A DNA stretch of 64,000 nt from assembly GCF_014750685.1 (NCBI RefSeq), contig NZ_JAAXGE010000001.1:434001-498000 (forward strand), written 5' to 3'. The notes beneath the pieces were generated by a model, which saw only the letters and a list, made by a program, of their open reading frames with translations, did not search any database and was not told the DNA's origin. The position numbers were made by a program, and so were the translations under genes. This DNA comes from Bacteroides sp. GM023 (lineage in GTDB: Bacteria; Bacteroidota; Bacteroidia; Bacteroidales; Bacteroidaceae). Of this stretch, positions 9,186 to 17,678 are shown piece after piece. Each line of letters opens with the position of its first letter. Position 1 is the first letter of the stretch.

Positions 9186-9665
9186 ATGAAAAGACCACCC
9201 TTTTTACCTGTTATTATAGGCACGGGCTTTGGCTCCGGTTTTTCTCCTTTTGCTCCCGGCACGGCTGGGGCGTTGCTGGCTTCTATCATTTGGATTGCAC
9301 TTTATTTCCTGTTTCCCTTTTCTACCGTTTTATGGATTACTGCCGCTTTGGTGATTGTATTCACGTTCGCCGGCATTTGGGCTGCCGATAAGTTGGAGGC
9401 TTATTGGGGTGAAGACCCTTCGCGTGTGGTAGTGGACGAGATGGTGGGAGTGTGGATACCGCTGTTGGCAGTTCCCAATGATGAAAATTGGTATTGGTAC
9501 GTGATTGCGGCATTTGCGCTGTTTCGCATCCTGGATATAACCAAGCCGTTGGGCGTGCGCCGCATGGAGAGCCTGAAGGGCGGAGTAGGGGTAATGATGG
9601 ACGATGTCCTGGCAGGAGTGTATAGTTTCATTTTGTTAGCGGGAGCGAGATGGGTGATTGGCTAA
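9186..9665 (+). CDS. PgpA-like phosphatase, probable phosphatidylinositol-phosphate phosphatase
   Basis: A 159-residue membrane protein of the phosphatidylglycerophosphatase A family. It has the N-terminal motif GFGSGFSPFAPGT (about residues 14-26) and the metal-binding VVDEMVG motif (~80-86), plus three to four membrane segments. The general family reaction is removal of the phosphate from phosphatidylglycerophosphate. In the equivalent B. thetaiotaomicron position (BT_1525) it has been reported to dephosphorylate phosphatidylinositol phosphate to phosphatidylinositol. The gene overlaps the next one by 16 bases, so the two are translationally linked. Which substrate it prefers here cannot be read from the sequence. 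Confidence 0.9.
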   Translation: MKRPPFLPVIIGTGFGSGFSPFAPGTAGALLASIIWIALYFLFPFSTVLWITAALVIVFTFAGIWAADKLEAYWGEDPSRVVVDEMVGVWIPLLAVPNDENWYWYVIAAFALFRILDITKPLGVRRMESLKGGVGVMMDDVLAGVYSFILLAGARWVIG

Positions 9666-10147
9666 AAAAGATTGCGCGGATGATTTCGCAGAAAGGTGGC
9701 ATCTTCATGTTCTTGAGGGCGCAACTTTCGGCTCAGATGGCAACTATCGCAGACTTTCTCGTAACGATTCTTCTGGTAAGGCTGTTTGATGTCTACTATG
9801 TATATGCTACCCTGGCGGGAGCTATCTACGGGGGAATTGTCAATTGCATCATTAATTATAAATGGACTTTTAAATCTAAAGGCAAAAAAACGAATGTAGC
9901 TGCCAAGTTCATCATCGTATGGGTTTGCAGCGTTTGGCTGAACACATGGGGGACATATGCGCTGACGGAGTCTTTGGCGAAGATTCCCTGGGTGCGGGAT
10001 ACGCTCAGCCTGTATTTCGGTGATTTTTTCATTATACCGAAGGTGGTAGTGGCAGTAATCGTTGCGCTGTTTTGGAATTATAATATGCAGCGTCTTTTTG
10101 TTTACCGGAATATAGATGTAAGGAGTTTATTCGGAAAAAGAAATTGA
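9650..10147 (+). CDS. GtrA-family small membrane protein
   Basis: A 165-residue protein with four predicted membrane helices. The GtrA fold is recognisable from the conserved stretch around GGIVNCIINYKWTFKSK in the middle and the terminal ALFWNYNMQRLFVYR. GtrA proteins are thought to help move polyprenyl-linked sugars or other lipid intermediates across the inner membrane. Its place inside the inositol-lipid locus, overlapping the phosphatase gene, suggests it handles a lipid intermediate of this pathway. That role is inferred only from position. Confidence 0.85.
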   Translation: MGDWLKKIARMISQKGGIFMFLRAQLSAQMATIADFLVTILLVRLFDVYYVYATLAGAIYGGIVNCIINYKWTFKSKGKKTNVAAKFIIVWVCSVWLNTWGTYALTESLAKIPWVRDTLSLYFGDFFIIPKVVVAVIVALFWNYNMQRLFVYRNIDVRSLFGKRN

Positions 10148-10185
10148 AATAAACAGAAGATTTAGATATAAACAGATTTAGACAC

Positions 10186-10854
10186 ATGAATTACAGAGAT
10201 TATTTACAACAGCTGATTTATAAGATTATCAATCCTTTGATACATGGAATGATTAAAATAGGAATAACTCCTAACTTTATCACCACTACCGGATTTATCC
10301 TGAATATAGTAGCGGCGGGTATGTTCGTATACGCCGGAGTCTATGGAGAGCAGAACGATCTCGCCATTATCGGATGGGCAGGCGGTGTGATTCTGTTTGC
10401 CGGACTGTTTGATATGATGGACGGACGCGTAGCCCGCCTGGGTAATATGAGTTCCAAGTTCGGCGCGCTTTACGACTCGGTGCTCGACCGTTACAGTGAA
10501 TTGATAACATTCTTCGGCATCTGTTATTACTTGTCAATGAAAGATTATTATCTCTATGCTCTTATCGCTTTCGCGGCCCTTATCGGTTCGCTGATGGTGA
10601 GCTACGTCCGTGCACGTGCAGAAGGGTTGGGGATAGAGTGTAAAGTAGGATTTATGCAGCGTCCCGAACGCGTGGTGTTGACAGCTCTCGGTGCTTTATT
10701 CTGTGGCATATTCAAGGATATCACCGCTTTCGAACCGATTCTGATTTTAATCGTCCCATTGGCTTTTGTTGCCCTTTTTGCCAATATCACGGCCTTTGTG
10801 CGTGTGAGACATTGCTACAAAGTGATGACGGCGAACGAACAGAAGCAAGCGTAA
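10186..10854 (+). CDS. CDP-alcohol phosphatidyltransferase, probable phosphatidylinositol-phosphate synthase
   Basis: A 222-residue integral membrane enzyme with about six helices. The catalytic signature DG-x2-AR-x8-G-x3-D-x3-D is present exactly, starting in [10 protein letters not shown] at about residue 79. The family transfers a phosphoalcohol to CDP-diacylglycerol. With myo-inositol-phosphate synthase and a PgpA-like phosphatase beside it, the acceptor is most likely inositol 1-phosphate, giving phosphatidylinositol phosphate, as reported for BT_1523. Other acceptors cannot be excluded from the motif alone. It lies 38 bases after the GtrA gene in what looks like one operon. Confidence 0.92.
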   Translation: MNYRDYLQQLIYKIINPLIHGMIKIGITPNFITTTGFILNIVAAGMFVYAGVYGEQNDLAIIGWAGGVILFAGLFDMMDGRVARLGNMSSKFGALYDSVLDRYSELITFFGICYYLSMKDYYLYALIAFAALIGSLMVSYVRARAEGLGIECKVGFMQRPERVVLTALGALFCGIFKDITAFEPILILIVPLAFVALFANITAFVRVRHCYKVMTANEQKQA

Positions 10855-10879
10855 ACCTCTCTCCAAAATATAAAACAGA

Positions 10880-11815
10880 ATGATAAAGAACAATCAAAAG
10901 CCAACAAAGAAAGAGACTTTGACTGTAATCATATGTATGGCTCTTTTTCTTGTGCTGACAAGTATCTTCATTGGATTTCGCTCCGAACATCTGATGATAG
11001 CGGTATTCTACCTGGTCTTGTTTTTTTCGGGACTGCCCGGACGCAAACTGGCAGTAGCCCTGCTACCTTTCGCCCTTTTTGGAATCTCGTATGATTGGAT
11101 GCGCATTTGCCCCAACTACGAAGTGAATCCGATTGATGTAGCCGGACTCTATAATTTGGAAAAATCCCTCTTTGGAGTGATGGATAACGGTGTCCTGATT
11201 ACTCCCTGTGAGTACTTTGCCGTGCACAACTGGCCGATAGCCGATGTCTTTGCCGGAATATTCTACCTCTGCTGGGTTCCTGTTCCTATCTTATTCGGTC
11301 TTTGCCTGTACTTCAAGAAAGAAAGAAAAACTTACCTTCGCTTTGCGATGGTATTCCTTTTCGTCAACCTGATTGGCTTTGCGGGTTATTACATTCACCC
11401 GGCCGCTCCACCCTGGTATGCCATCAATTACGGCTTCGAACCGATACTGAACACTCCGGGCAATGTAGCGGGATTGGGACGCTTCGATGCTTTCTTTGGA
11501 GTATCTATCTTCGATTCCATCTACGGACGCAATGCGAATGTTTTTGCGGCAGTGCCTTCACTGCACGCGGCTTATATGGTCGTAGCCCTGGTGTATGCTA
11601 TCGTCGGCAAATGCAAATGGTATGTGATTACCCTTTTCTCCATCATTATGGTGGGTATCTGGGGAACAGCCGTTTATTCTTGCCATCACTACATCATTGA
11701 TGTATTGCTCGGTATCGCCTGCGCACTAATCGGCTGGCTGGTATTCGAATATGTATTGATGAAAATCCCCGGATTCAAAAGATTCTTCGACAGATACTAT
11801 ACCTATATAAAGTAA
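10880..11815 (+). CDS. PAP2-superfamily inositol phosphorylceramide synthase
   Basis: A 311-residue polytopic membrane protein. Three motifs resemble fungal AUR1-type and bacterial inositol phosphorylceramide synthases: HPAAPPWY (about 172-179), the catalytic PSLHAA (about 225-230) and CHHYIIDV (about 269-276). Their histidines and aspartate form the PAP2 transfer site. The expected reaction moves phosphoinositol from phosphatidylinositol to ceramide, making the inositol sphingolipid known from Bacteroides (reported for BT_1522). It lies 25 bases behind the phosphatidyltransferase gene. PAP2 proteins also include plain phosphatases, but the APPW motif and the neighbourhood favour the synthase. 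Confidence 0.9.
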   Translation: MIKNNQKPTKKETLTVIICMALFLVLTSIFIGFRSEHLMIAVFYLVLFFSGLPGRKLAVALLPFALFGISYDWMRICPNYEVNPIDVAGLYNLEKSLFGVMDNGVLITPCEYFAVHNWPIADVFAGIFYLCWVPVPILFGLCLYFKKERKTYLRFAMVFLFVNLIGFAGYYIHPAAPPWYAINYGFEPILNTPGNVAGLGRFDAFFGVSIFDSIYGRNANVFAAVPSLHAAYMVVALVYAIVGKCKWYVITLFSIIMVGIWGTAVYSCHHYIIDVLLGIACALIGWLVFEYVLMKIPGFKRFFDRYYTYIK

Positions 11816-11834
11816 ATATACAGGCAGCGACATA

Positions 11835-12821
11835 GTGAAGAACAAATACCGTAATATATTCCTCGCCTTCGGCATCATCGCCGTCCTTGTCATGATATTC
11901 ACTTTCGATATGGATTATCACGAACTTTGGGCGAATCTGAAGCGTGCAGGGATATATTTACCTTTGATACTATTGCTATGGCTGTTTGTCTACCTGATTA
12001 ATACCACATCCTGGTATATCATCATCCGCAGTGGCGGCAAGATTGGTTTCTCATTCGCCCGGCTCTATAAATTCACCGTAACAGGCTTTGCGCTTAATTA
12101 TGTGACACCGGTCGGGTTGATGGGCGGTGAGCCCTATCGCATCATGGAGCTGAAACCTTACATAGGTATAGAAAGGGCCACTTCCTCCGTGATTCTCTAT
12201 GTGATGATGCATATTTTTTCTCATTTCTGCTTTTGGTTAAGCTCCGTGCTGCTCTACGTCTGCCTGTATCCGGTAGGGTGGGTGATGGGGATTATCTTGG
12301 GAACTATTACCCTATTCTGCCTGCTGATTACTATCCTTTTTATAAAAGGTTACCGGCATGGAATGGCAGTAGCCTGCGTCCGCATGGGCAGCCGTATTCC
12401 TTTTCTGAAAAAGAAAGTACTTCACTTTGCCGAAACCCACAAAGAGAAACTGGAGAATATAGACCGGCAAATCGCCCTTCTCCATCAACAGAAGAAACGT
12501 ACCTTTTATGCGGCTCTCTCCTTAGAATATACAGCCCGTGTCGTCAGTTGTCTGGAGATTTGGTTGATTCTGAATGTGCTCACTACCAACGTCAGCTTTG
12601 CCGACTGTTGTCTGATTGCCGCTTTCTCCTCTCTGCTCGCCAACCTTCTGTTCTTTTTGCCGATGCAGTTGGGCGGACGTGAAGGCGGCTTTGCCCTTGC
12701 CGTGGGCGGTCTTTCCCTTTCCGGTGCTTACGGAGTCTATGCTGCACTGATAACTCGTGTACGCGAGATGATTTGGATTGTTATAGGACTGGCCCTGATG
12801 AAAATAGGGAACAAAAGATGA
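11835..12821 (+). CDS. Flippase-like (lysylphosphatidylglycerol synthase TM / UPF0104) membrane protein
   Basis: A 328-residue protein with about eight membrane segments, starting at GTG 19 bases after the previous stop. It has the family features of the AglD/MprF-type transmembrane domain, including TPVGLMGGEPYRIMEL in the first half and LPMQLGGREGGFALA near the C-terminus. These domains move lipids between leaflets or carry lipid-linked sugars. As the last gene of the inositol-lipid run it is a plausible flippase for a phosphoinositol lipid. This is an inference from position and fold. Confidence 0.85.
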   Translation: MKNKYRNIFLAFGIIAVLVMIFTFDMDYHELWANLKRAGIYLPLILLLWLFVYLINTTSWYIIIRSGGKIGFSFARLYKFTVTGFALNYVTPVGLMGGEPYRIMELKPYIGIERATSSVILYVMMHIFSHFCFWLSSVLLYVCLYPVGWVMGIILGTITLFCLLITILFIKGYRHGMAVACVRMGSRIPFLKKKVLHFAETHKEKLENIDRQIALLHQQKKRTFYAALSLEYTARVVSCLEIWLILNVLTTNVSFADCCLIAAFSSLLANLLFFLPMQLGGREGGFALAVGGLSLSGAYGVYAALITRVREMIWIVIGLALMKIGNKR

Positions 12822-12877
12822 TTATTTGACAAAAAGAACTTCCGTGATTTGTACGTGCGAAGCGGATGACGGAACAC

Positions 12878-12966
12878 TTGCCCCATATTTGAAACAAAAT
12901 AGCATCTGTTTTGCCCCATTTTTGGAACAAAATCAGATGAATTTTGCCCCATATTTGAAACAATTT
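12878..12966. repeat. Three 23-bp direct repeats at exact 33-bp spacing
   Basis: Copies start at 12878, 12911 and 12944. Each begins TTGCCCCAT and runs through a TTGAAACAA or TTGGAACAA core. The 10-nt spacers differ (12901-12910, 12934-12943). The last copy overlaps the upstream promoter box of the ATPase gene that follows. The spacing equals about three helical turns, so all copies present the same face of the DNA. Confidence 0.85.
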
Positions 12967-12976
12967 TATATCTTTG
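12943..12976 (+). promoter_or_regulatory. Promoter of the AAA/DUF4143 ATPase gene
   Basis: The -7 box TATCTTTG (12969-12976) matches TAnnTTTG and lies 28 bases before the ATG. A TTTG at 12943-12946 sits 22 bases upstream, inside the third repeat copy. Confidence 0.6.
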
Positions 12977-13004
12977 TTGTTGTAAATCAATAAGTTTATA
13001 GTAA

Positions 13005-14339
13005 ATGTTTAAAAGGGATATATTAGTTCATTTGGAAAGTTGGAAGGCCGATACACATAGAAAGCCTTTAATACTGCGTGGGGCAAGACAGGTTGGCAAG
13101 ACAACAGTCGTTAATGAATTTGGAAAACAGTTTGATAATTATCTTTCTTTGAATTTGGAAAAGAAAGAGGCTTCTGCTTTGTTTGAACTGACTATACCTT
13201 TGAAAGACTTGATGCCATTGATTTTTGCTCATTGCGGTAAAATCAGGAAAGAAGGAAATATACTACTTTTTATTGATGAAATTCAAAACTCGGCGAAAGC
13301 AATAGCATTATTGCGTTATTTTTATGAAGAACTGCCGGATATTTATGTCATTGCTGCCGGTTCATTATTGGAGAATCTGATAGATGTACGTGTTTCTTTT
13401 CCGGTAGGGAGAGTGCAATATATGGCGTTGCGTCCTTGTTCATTCCGTGAATTTTTAGGAGCTATTGGAGAAAACGCTTTGTTGCCTGTTTTAGATAAGC
13501 CTGAAGTCACGATTGCCTTTCATGAACGTTTGATTGTATTGTTTAATATCTATACATTAATAGGAGGAATGCCGGAAGCGGTGCAACTCTATGCGGAACG
13601 GCGGGATATTTTATCTTTAGAATCTATATACGAGACTTTATTGCAAGGCTACCGTGATGATGTAGAGAAGTATGCACAAGGAAAACAGCTTCCGGAAGTT
13701 ATTCGTTTTATTTTAAAAGAGGGATGGCATAAGGCGGGGCAAGCTGTGACTTTAGGAGGGTTTGCAGGTTCGTCATATAATGCACGTGAAGTTGGAGAAG
13801 CTTTTCGTTTGTTGGAAAAAGCTATGTTATTAGAACTGGTCTATCCCACTACGTCAACTGAAGTTCCTGCTACGCCGGAAATGAAGCGTATGCCTAAGCT
13901 GATATGGTTGGACACAGGTTTGGTAAATTATGCTGCACAGGTGCAAAAGGAAGTTCTAGGAGCAAAAGATATAATGGATGCTTGGCGTGGTATGGTAGCA
14001 GAGCAAGTTGTAGCGCAGGAACTTTTGACATTGACGGATAAAGTGAGTCAGAAACGTAGTTTTTGGATACGGAATAAAAGTGGCTCTAATGCGGAAGTTG
14101 ATTTTGTTTGGGTACAGAACTCAATGATTTACCCTATTGAAGTAAAATCCGGACATAACGCGCATCTACGTTCTTTACATTCATTTATGGAGCGTTCCTC
14201 ACAAACTGTTGCAGTCAGGGTCTGGTCACAATCTTATTCGGTAGACGAAGTAAGGACTGTGAATGGAAAAGAATTTAAATTATTGAATATTCCATTTTAT
14301 CTCGTTGGTAAATTAGATGCTATATTGCGGCAACTTTAA
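13005..14339 (+). CDS. AAA-family ATPase with C-terminal DUF4143 domain
   Basis: A 444-residue protein. The N-terminal P-loop ATPase has Walker A GARQVGKTT (about residues 26-34) and Walker B LLFIDEIQN (about 88-96). The C-terminal DUF4143 half ends in a restriction-nuclease-like EVDFVW...PIEVKSG pattern (~364-385). Such proteins are very common in Bacteroides and usually occur as solitary genes. Their function is not established, although nucleic-acid processing or a toxin-like role has been proposed. The AT-rich base use differs from the lipid genes before it, which fits horizontal gain. The array of 33-bp repeats at its promoter suggests that a DNA-binding protein controls it. Confidence 0.92.
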   Translation: MFKRDILVHLESWKADTHRKPLILRGARQVGKTTVVNEFGKQFDNYLSLNLEKKEASALFELTIPLKDLMPLIFAHCGKIRKEGNILLFIDEIQNSAKAIALLRYFYEELPDIYVIAAGSLLENLIDVRVSFPVGRVQYMALRPCSFREFLGAIGENALLPVLDKPEVTIAFHERLIVLFNIYTLIGGMPEAVQLYAERRDILSLESIYETLLQGYRDDVEKYAQGKQLPEVIRFILKEGWHKAGQAVTLGGFAGSSYNAREVGEAFRLLEKAMLLELVYPTTSTEVPATPEMKRMPKLIWLDTGLVNYAAQVQKEVLGAKDIMDAWRGMVAEQVVAQELLTLTDKVSQKRSFWIRNKSGSNAEVDFVWVQNSMIYPIEVKSGHNAHLRSLHSFMERSSQTVAVRVWSQSYSVDEVRTVNGKEFKLLNIPFYLVGKLDAILRQL

Positions 14340-14387
14340 TCCCTCGGGGAAATTTATCATCTTGCTTTGTGAAATAGTGTTGGATAG

Positions 14388-14418
14388 TTTGGTCAGCTCG
14401 TGCGAATAGTTAACTTTG
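14388..14418 (+). promoter_or_regulatory. Full Bacteroides promoter before the metalloprotease gene
   Basis: TTTG at 14388-14391, a 19-base gap, then TAACTTTG at 14411-14418. Both boxes and the spacing fit the Bacteroides consensus. The ATG is 28 bases downstream. Confidence 0.8.
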
Positions 14419-14446
14419 CACTTAACTAATTCTTAAAAATAAACGC

Positions 14447-16996
14447 ATGAGAAGACTAACTACCCTTTTGTTGCTCCTGGCAATGTTGATTCCAACTGCC
14501 GGAGCACAGTCTACCGACATCTTTAAAAAGAAGAAGAAAAAGAAAAACAGCAAGACGGAAGTTGTGGACAAAGCCAAAGCCGACTCCATAGCCAAAGCGA
14601 AAAAAGACCCCTTGCAGCCTTATGCCAAAGTAATCACCGGCAAGGCAAAAACAATGAATGGTTTCTTCAAAGTACACAATGTAGAAGGAAAATACTTTTT
14701 TGAAATAGCCGATTCCTTGCTCGGACGTGATATCCTGATTGTGAACCGGGTTGTAAAAGCTCCCGTAGATAAACAGAAGCGTAAGGCAGGCTATCCGGGC
14801 GACCACATCAGTGATGAAGTGATACGCTTTGAAAAAGGGCCCGACAATAAACTATTTATACGTCAGATTTCTTATTTGGAACACTCCGCAGATACGCTGG
14901 GATTGTATCAGGCGGTATTGAACTCTAATGTTCAGCCCATCGTAGCCGCTTTCCCTCTGAAAACTGCCCGTACGGAAGGCGCAACAAAGAACTACGTGAT
15001 TGAAATGACCGACTTTATCCGCAAGGATGGTGAAATGTTCTCATTCTCCAGCACTGCCAAGGATAATATCGGAGCTTCTGCGATGATGGCCGATGCCAGT
15101 TATATCGACACGCTGAAAGCCTTCCCGCAGAATATCGAAATCCGCACCGTACGTACCTTCCAGCGGAAGCCGCCTATGGGAAGCGCATTCGAGAAGATGA
15201 TGGCCGCCTACTATAACTCTACCGGCCCGATGACATACGAACTGAACAGTTCTATGCTGCTACTTCCCAAAGAGCCGATGAAGCCTAGGTTGTATGATAG
15301 CAGAGTGGGATATTTCGCAGTCGGTTACAAGGACTTTGATGAAAACCCGCATGGTGTGAAATACAAAGCTAACATCACCCGTTGGCGTCTCGAACCGAAA
15401 GACGAGGATAAAGAGAAATACCTGCGCGGCGAACTGGTAGAACCGAAGAAGCCGATTGTAATCTATATTGACCCTGCCACTCCCAAGAAGTGGGTTCCTT
15501 ACCTGATTCAGGGTGTCAATGACTGGCAGGCAGCCTTCGAGAAAGCCGGATTCAAGAATGCCATCATCGGCAAAGAAGCTCCGACGGATGATCCGACCTG
15601 GAGTCTGGAAGATGCGCATCACTCGGCTATCGTCTATAAACCTTCTGATATTCCAAACGCAAGCGGCCCTCACGTACATGACCCCCGCAGCGGTGAAATC
15701 CTGGAAACGCATATTAACTGGTATCATAACGTAATGAGCTTGCTCTACAACTGGTATATCGTACAGGCCGGAGCTATTGACCCGGGTGCACGCAAACCGC
15801 AGTTTGACGATGAACTGATGGGTGAACTGATTCGTTTTGTTTCTTCCCATGAAGTAGGACACACATTGGGGCTGCGCCACAACTTCGGTTCTTCCGCTAC
15901 CGTCCCGGTAGAGAAATTGAGAGATAAAGCCTGGGTGGAAGCTAACGGACATACTCCGTCTATCATGGACTACGCCCGTTTCAACTACATCGCACAGCCC
16001 GAAGATAACGTGTCACGTGCAGGAATCTTCCCCCGTATCGGTATATATGACAAATGGTCTATTGAATGGGGATATCGTTGGATGCCGGAGTTTGAAACGG
16101 CTGAAGCTGAAATTCCTTACATGAACAAGTGGATTATCAGCAAGCTGAAAGAAGACAAGCGTTATACATTCGGTACGGAAACCGACAGGGATGACCCTCG
16201 CAACCAAAACGAAGACTTGGGTGACGACGCAGTGCTGGCAGGCACATACGGCATCAAGAACTTGAAACGTATCATGCCCGAAGTAATGAATTGGACATAT
16301 GAGCCGAACGAAGGTTACGGAAAAGCAAGTTCCTTATATTATAATGTGGTAGGACAATTCTCCTTGTATATGGGACACGTGGCAACTAATGTGGCAGGTA
16401 TTTACAGTACTCCTATCTCGGTAGAACAAACCGACATGAAAGCCATAGAGTATGTACCGAAAGATATTCAGAAGAAAGCAGTAGCTTTCTTGAATAAAGA
16501 ATTGTTCACTACACCTACCTGGCTGATGGATAACAAGCTGACCGAAAGAGCAGGGGTGAATACATTCAATCTGATATTCCGTGTGCAAAGCAATATCTTG
16601 AAGCGACTTATTAGCAGCCGCACATTGGATAAAATGACAAACAATGAATTGATGAACGGCAATAAGGCTTACACTGCCAACGAGATGTTCCTCGACTTGA
16701 AGAAAAGTATTTGGAATGACTTGAGAGGTGGAAAAAGACCTGACCTTGCTCAACGTGGCTTGCAGAAAACCTATGTCAACTCATTGATTTTAATGCTTGA
16801 GAAACCAAAAGGTTCCGGTGGAGCACTTTCTTCTATGATGCCTGACTCCCCATCCGAAGCGCCCGCCATCGCGCGTGGTCAACTGACAGACCTTAGAAGA
16901 GAATTGGCTGCTGCCGCAAATTCTTCAAGTGGTATCTATAAGAGTCATTATCTGAATTTGAAGGCGTTGATTGACGCTGCATTTGAAGCAAAATAA
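14447..16996 (+). CDS. Secreted zinc-dependent metalloprotease (DUF5117/DUF5118 type)
   Basis: An 849-residue protein with a signal peptide (residues ~1-20, ending AGAQ) and a strongly lysine-rich stretch just after it (FKKKKKKKNSK). A DUF5118-like segment (~50-110) and a DUF5117-like segment (~110-300) lead into a metzincin-type active site, HEVGHTLGLRH (H468, E469, H472, H478). This binds zinc and activates water for peptide cleavage. The protein should act in the periplasm or at the cell surface. Its substrate is unknown. It stands alone with its own promoter and is followed by hairpins that separate it from the leftward cassette. Confidence 0.9.
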   Translation: MRRLTTLLLLLAMLIPTAGAQSTDIFKKKKKKKNSKTEVVDKAKADSIAKAKKDPLQPYAKVITGKAKTMNGFFKVHNVEGKYFFEIADSLLGRDILIVNRVVKAPVDKQKRKAGYPGDHISDEVIRFEKGPDNKLFIRQISYLEHSADTLGLYQAVLNSNVQPIVAAFPLKTARTEGATKNYVIEMTDFIRKDGEMFSFSSTAKDNIGASAMMADASYIDTLKAFPQNIEIRTVRTFQRKPPMGSAFEKMMAAYYNSTGPMTYELNSSMLLLPKEPMKPRLYDSRVGYFAVGYKDFDENPHGVKYKANITRWRLEPKDEDKEKYLRGELVEPKKPIVIYIDPATPKKWVPYLIQGVNDWQAAFEKAGFKNAIIGKEAPTDDPTWSLEDAHHSAIVYKPSDIPNASGPHVHDPRSGEILETHINWYHNVMSLLYNWYIVQAGAIDPGARKPQFDDELMGELIRFVSSHEVGHTLGLRHNFGSSATVPVEKLRDKAWVEANGHTPSIMDYARFNYIAQPEDNVSRAGIFPRIGIYDKWSIEWGYRWMPEFETAEAEIPYMNKWIISKLKEDKRYTFGTETDRDDPRNQNEDLGDDAVLAGTYGIKNLKRIMPEVMNWTYEPNEGYGKASSLYYNVVGQFSLYMGHVATNVAGIYSTPISVEQTDMKAIEYVPKDIQKKAVAFLNKELFTTPTWLMDNKLTERAGVNTFNLIFRVQSNILKRLISSRTLDKMTNNELMNGNKAYTANEMFLDLKKSIWNDLRGGKRPDLAQRGLQKTYVNSLILMLEKPKGSGGALSSMMPDSPSEAPAIARGQLTDLRRELAAAANSSSGIYKSHYLNLKALIDAAFEAK

Positions 16997-17036
16997 AGAT
17001 GTTTTTGTGATTAGAAAAATATCTTTTGAATATAAA

Positions 17037-17060
17037 TAAGAGGAAGTAGGATTCCTCTTA
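17037..17060. terminator. Short hairpin after the metalloprotease gene
   Basis: A 9-bp stem (TAAGAGGAA at 17037-17045 with its complement at 17052-17060) closes a 6-nt loop, 40 bases after the stop codon. Confidence 0.5.
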
Positions 17061-17066
17061 CAATGA

Positions 17067-17104
17067 AATCACCCTCGTCACAGATAACTGTAGCGAGGGT
17101 GATT
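17067..17104. terminator. Second hairpin between convergent genes
   Basis: A perfect 11-bp stem (AATCACCCTCG at 17067-17077, complement at 17094-17104) with a 16-nt loop, followed on the + strand by GGGTTTTGG. It can stop transcription from either side. Confidence 0.55.
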
Positions 17105-17117
17105 GGGTTTTGGAAAT

Positions 17118-17218
17118 GTAGGTTTTAGATACACTTTAGATATGTAGGCTTTAGGTATGTAAACTTTAGATACGTAGTTTTTGACATATCAACTTTGAGT
17201 ATATTGACTTTAGAGATT
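17118..17218. repeat. Degenerate 15-bp tandem repeats
   Basis: Units resemble GTAGGCTTTAGGTAT. Starts can be placed at 17118, 17144, 17159, 17174, 17189 and 17204, with one 11-base unit after the first. The array ends at the stop codon of the amidase gene on the other strand. Confidence 0.55.
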
Positions 17219-17670
17219 TATACTTTGCTCCACTGAGTTGCGGCATCAAAACAGGGACAAGCCTTAATCCATTCTTCCGGCTCAATCTCACCATTCCCAT
17301 TCAAGTCCGGACTTAAATCCCTGTGTCCGCATACCCGGCAATCCGGATAATCCTTCAATAACGTGAGAATCAATACCCGCAGAGAATGTTTCTGCCACTC
17401 GGTGCGTGTATCTTTCGGTCGTCCTTTGTTGTCAAGTCCGCCCTCATAGCAGATACCGATACTTTCACTGTTGAACCCTTTCGCGTGTGCCCCGATTCTC
17501 TCTATCGCCCGGGTAGACTTAATATCTCCATTCTTGCGAATATAGAAATGATACCCTGTTCCGTTGAATCCCCGTCTGCGATGGCAGACATCAAGGTCAT
17601 ATTCCGTAAAGTCCTTGTCCTCACGTGTAGCGGAGCAGTGGACTACTATTAGATTTATAGCTCTCATCAT
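17218..17670 (-). CDS. N-acetylmuramoyl-L-alanine amidase (Amidase_2 type)
   Basis: A 151-residue cytoplasmic-looking amidase with zinc ligands at VVHCSATR (H near residue 10) and in the VCGHRDLSPDLNG motif, plus the GYHFYIRKNG motif in between. The family cleaves the amide between muramic acid and the peptide stem. There is no signal peptide, as in phage endolysins. The open frame extends 26 codons upstream, but that part overlaps the neighbouring gene and is low in family resemblance, so I start at the ATGATG at 17670, eight bases behind the upstream stop. It is the last gene of a leftward cassette with the HU-like protein that recurs in Bacteroides genomes. Confidence 0.88.
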   Translation of the reverse strand: MMRAINLIVVHCSATREDKDFTEYDLDVCHRRRGFNGTGYHFYIRKNGDIKSTRAIERIGAHAKGFNSESIGICYEGGLDNKGRPKDTRTEWQKHSLRVLILTLLKDYPDCRVCGHRDLSPDLNGNGEIEPEEWIKACPCFDAATQWSKV

Positions 17671-17678
17671 TTCCCGTA

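Noticed and set aside
12878..12966. Possible short CRISPR array from the 33-bp-period repeats
   Set aside because: Only three copies, spacers of just 10 bases, and no cas genes. It overlaps a promoter, so an operator-like array is more likely.
13005..14339. Calling the AAA/DUF4143 gene a transposase or prophage gene
   Set aside because: No terminal repeats, target duplication or phage genes are seen. The protein shows only ATPase and DUF4143 features.
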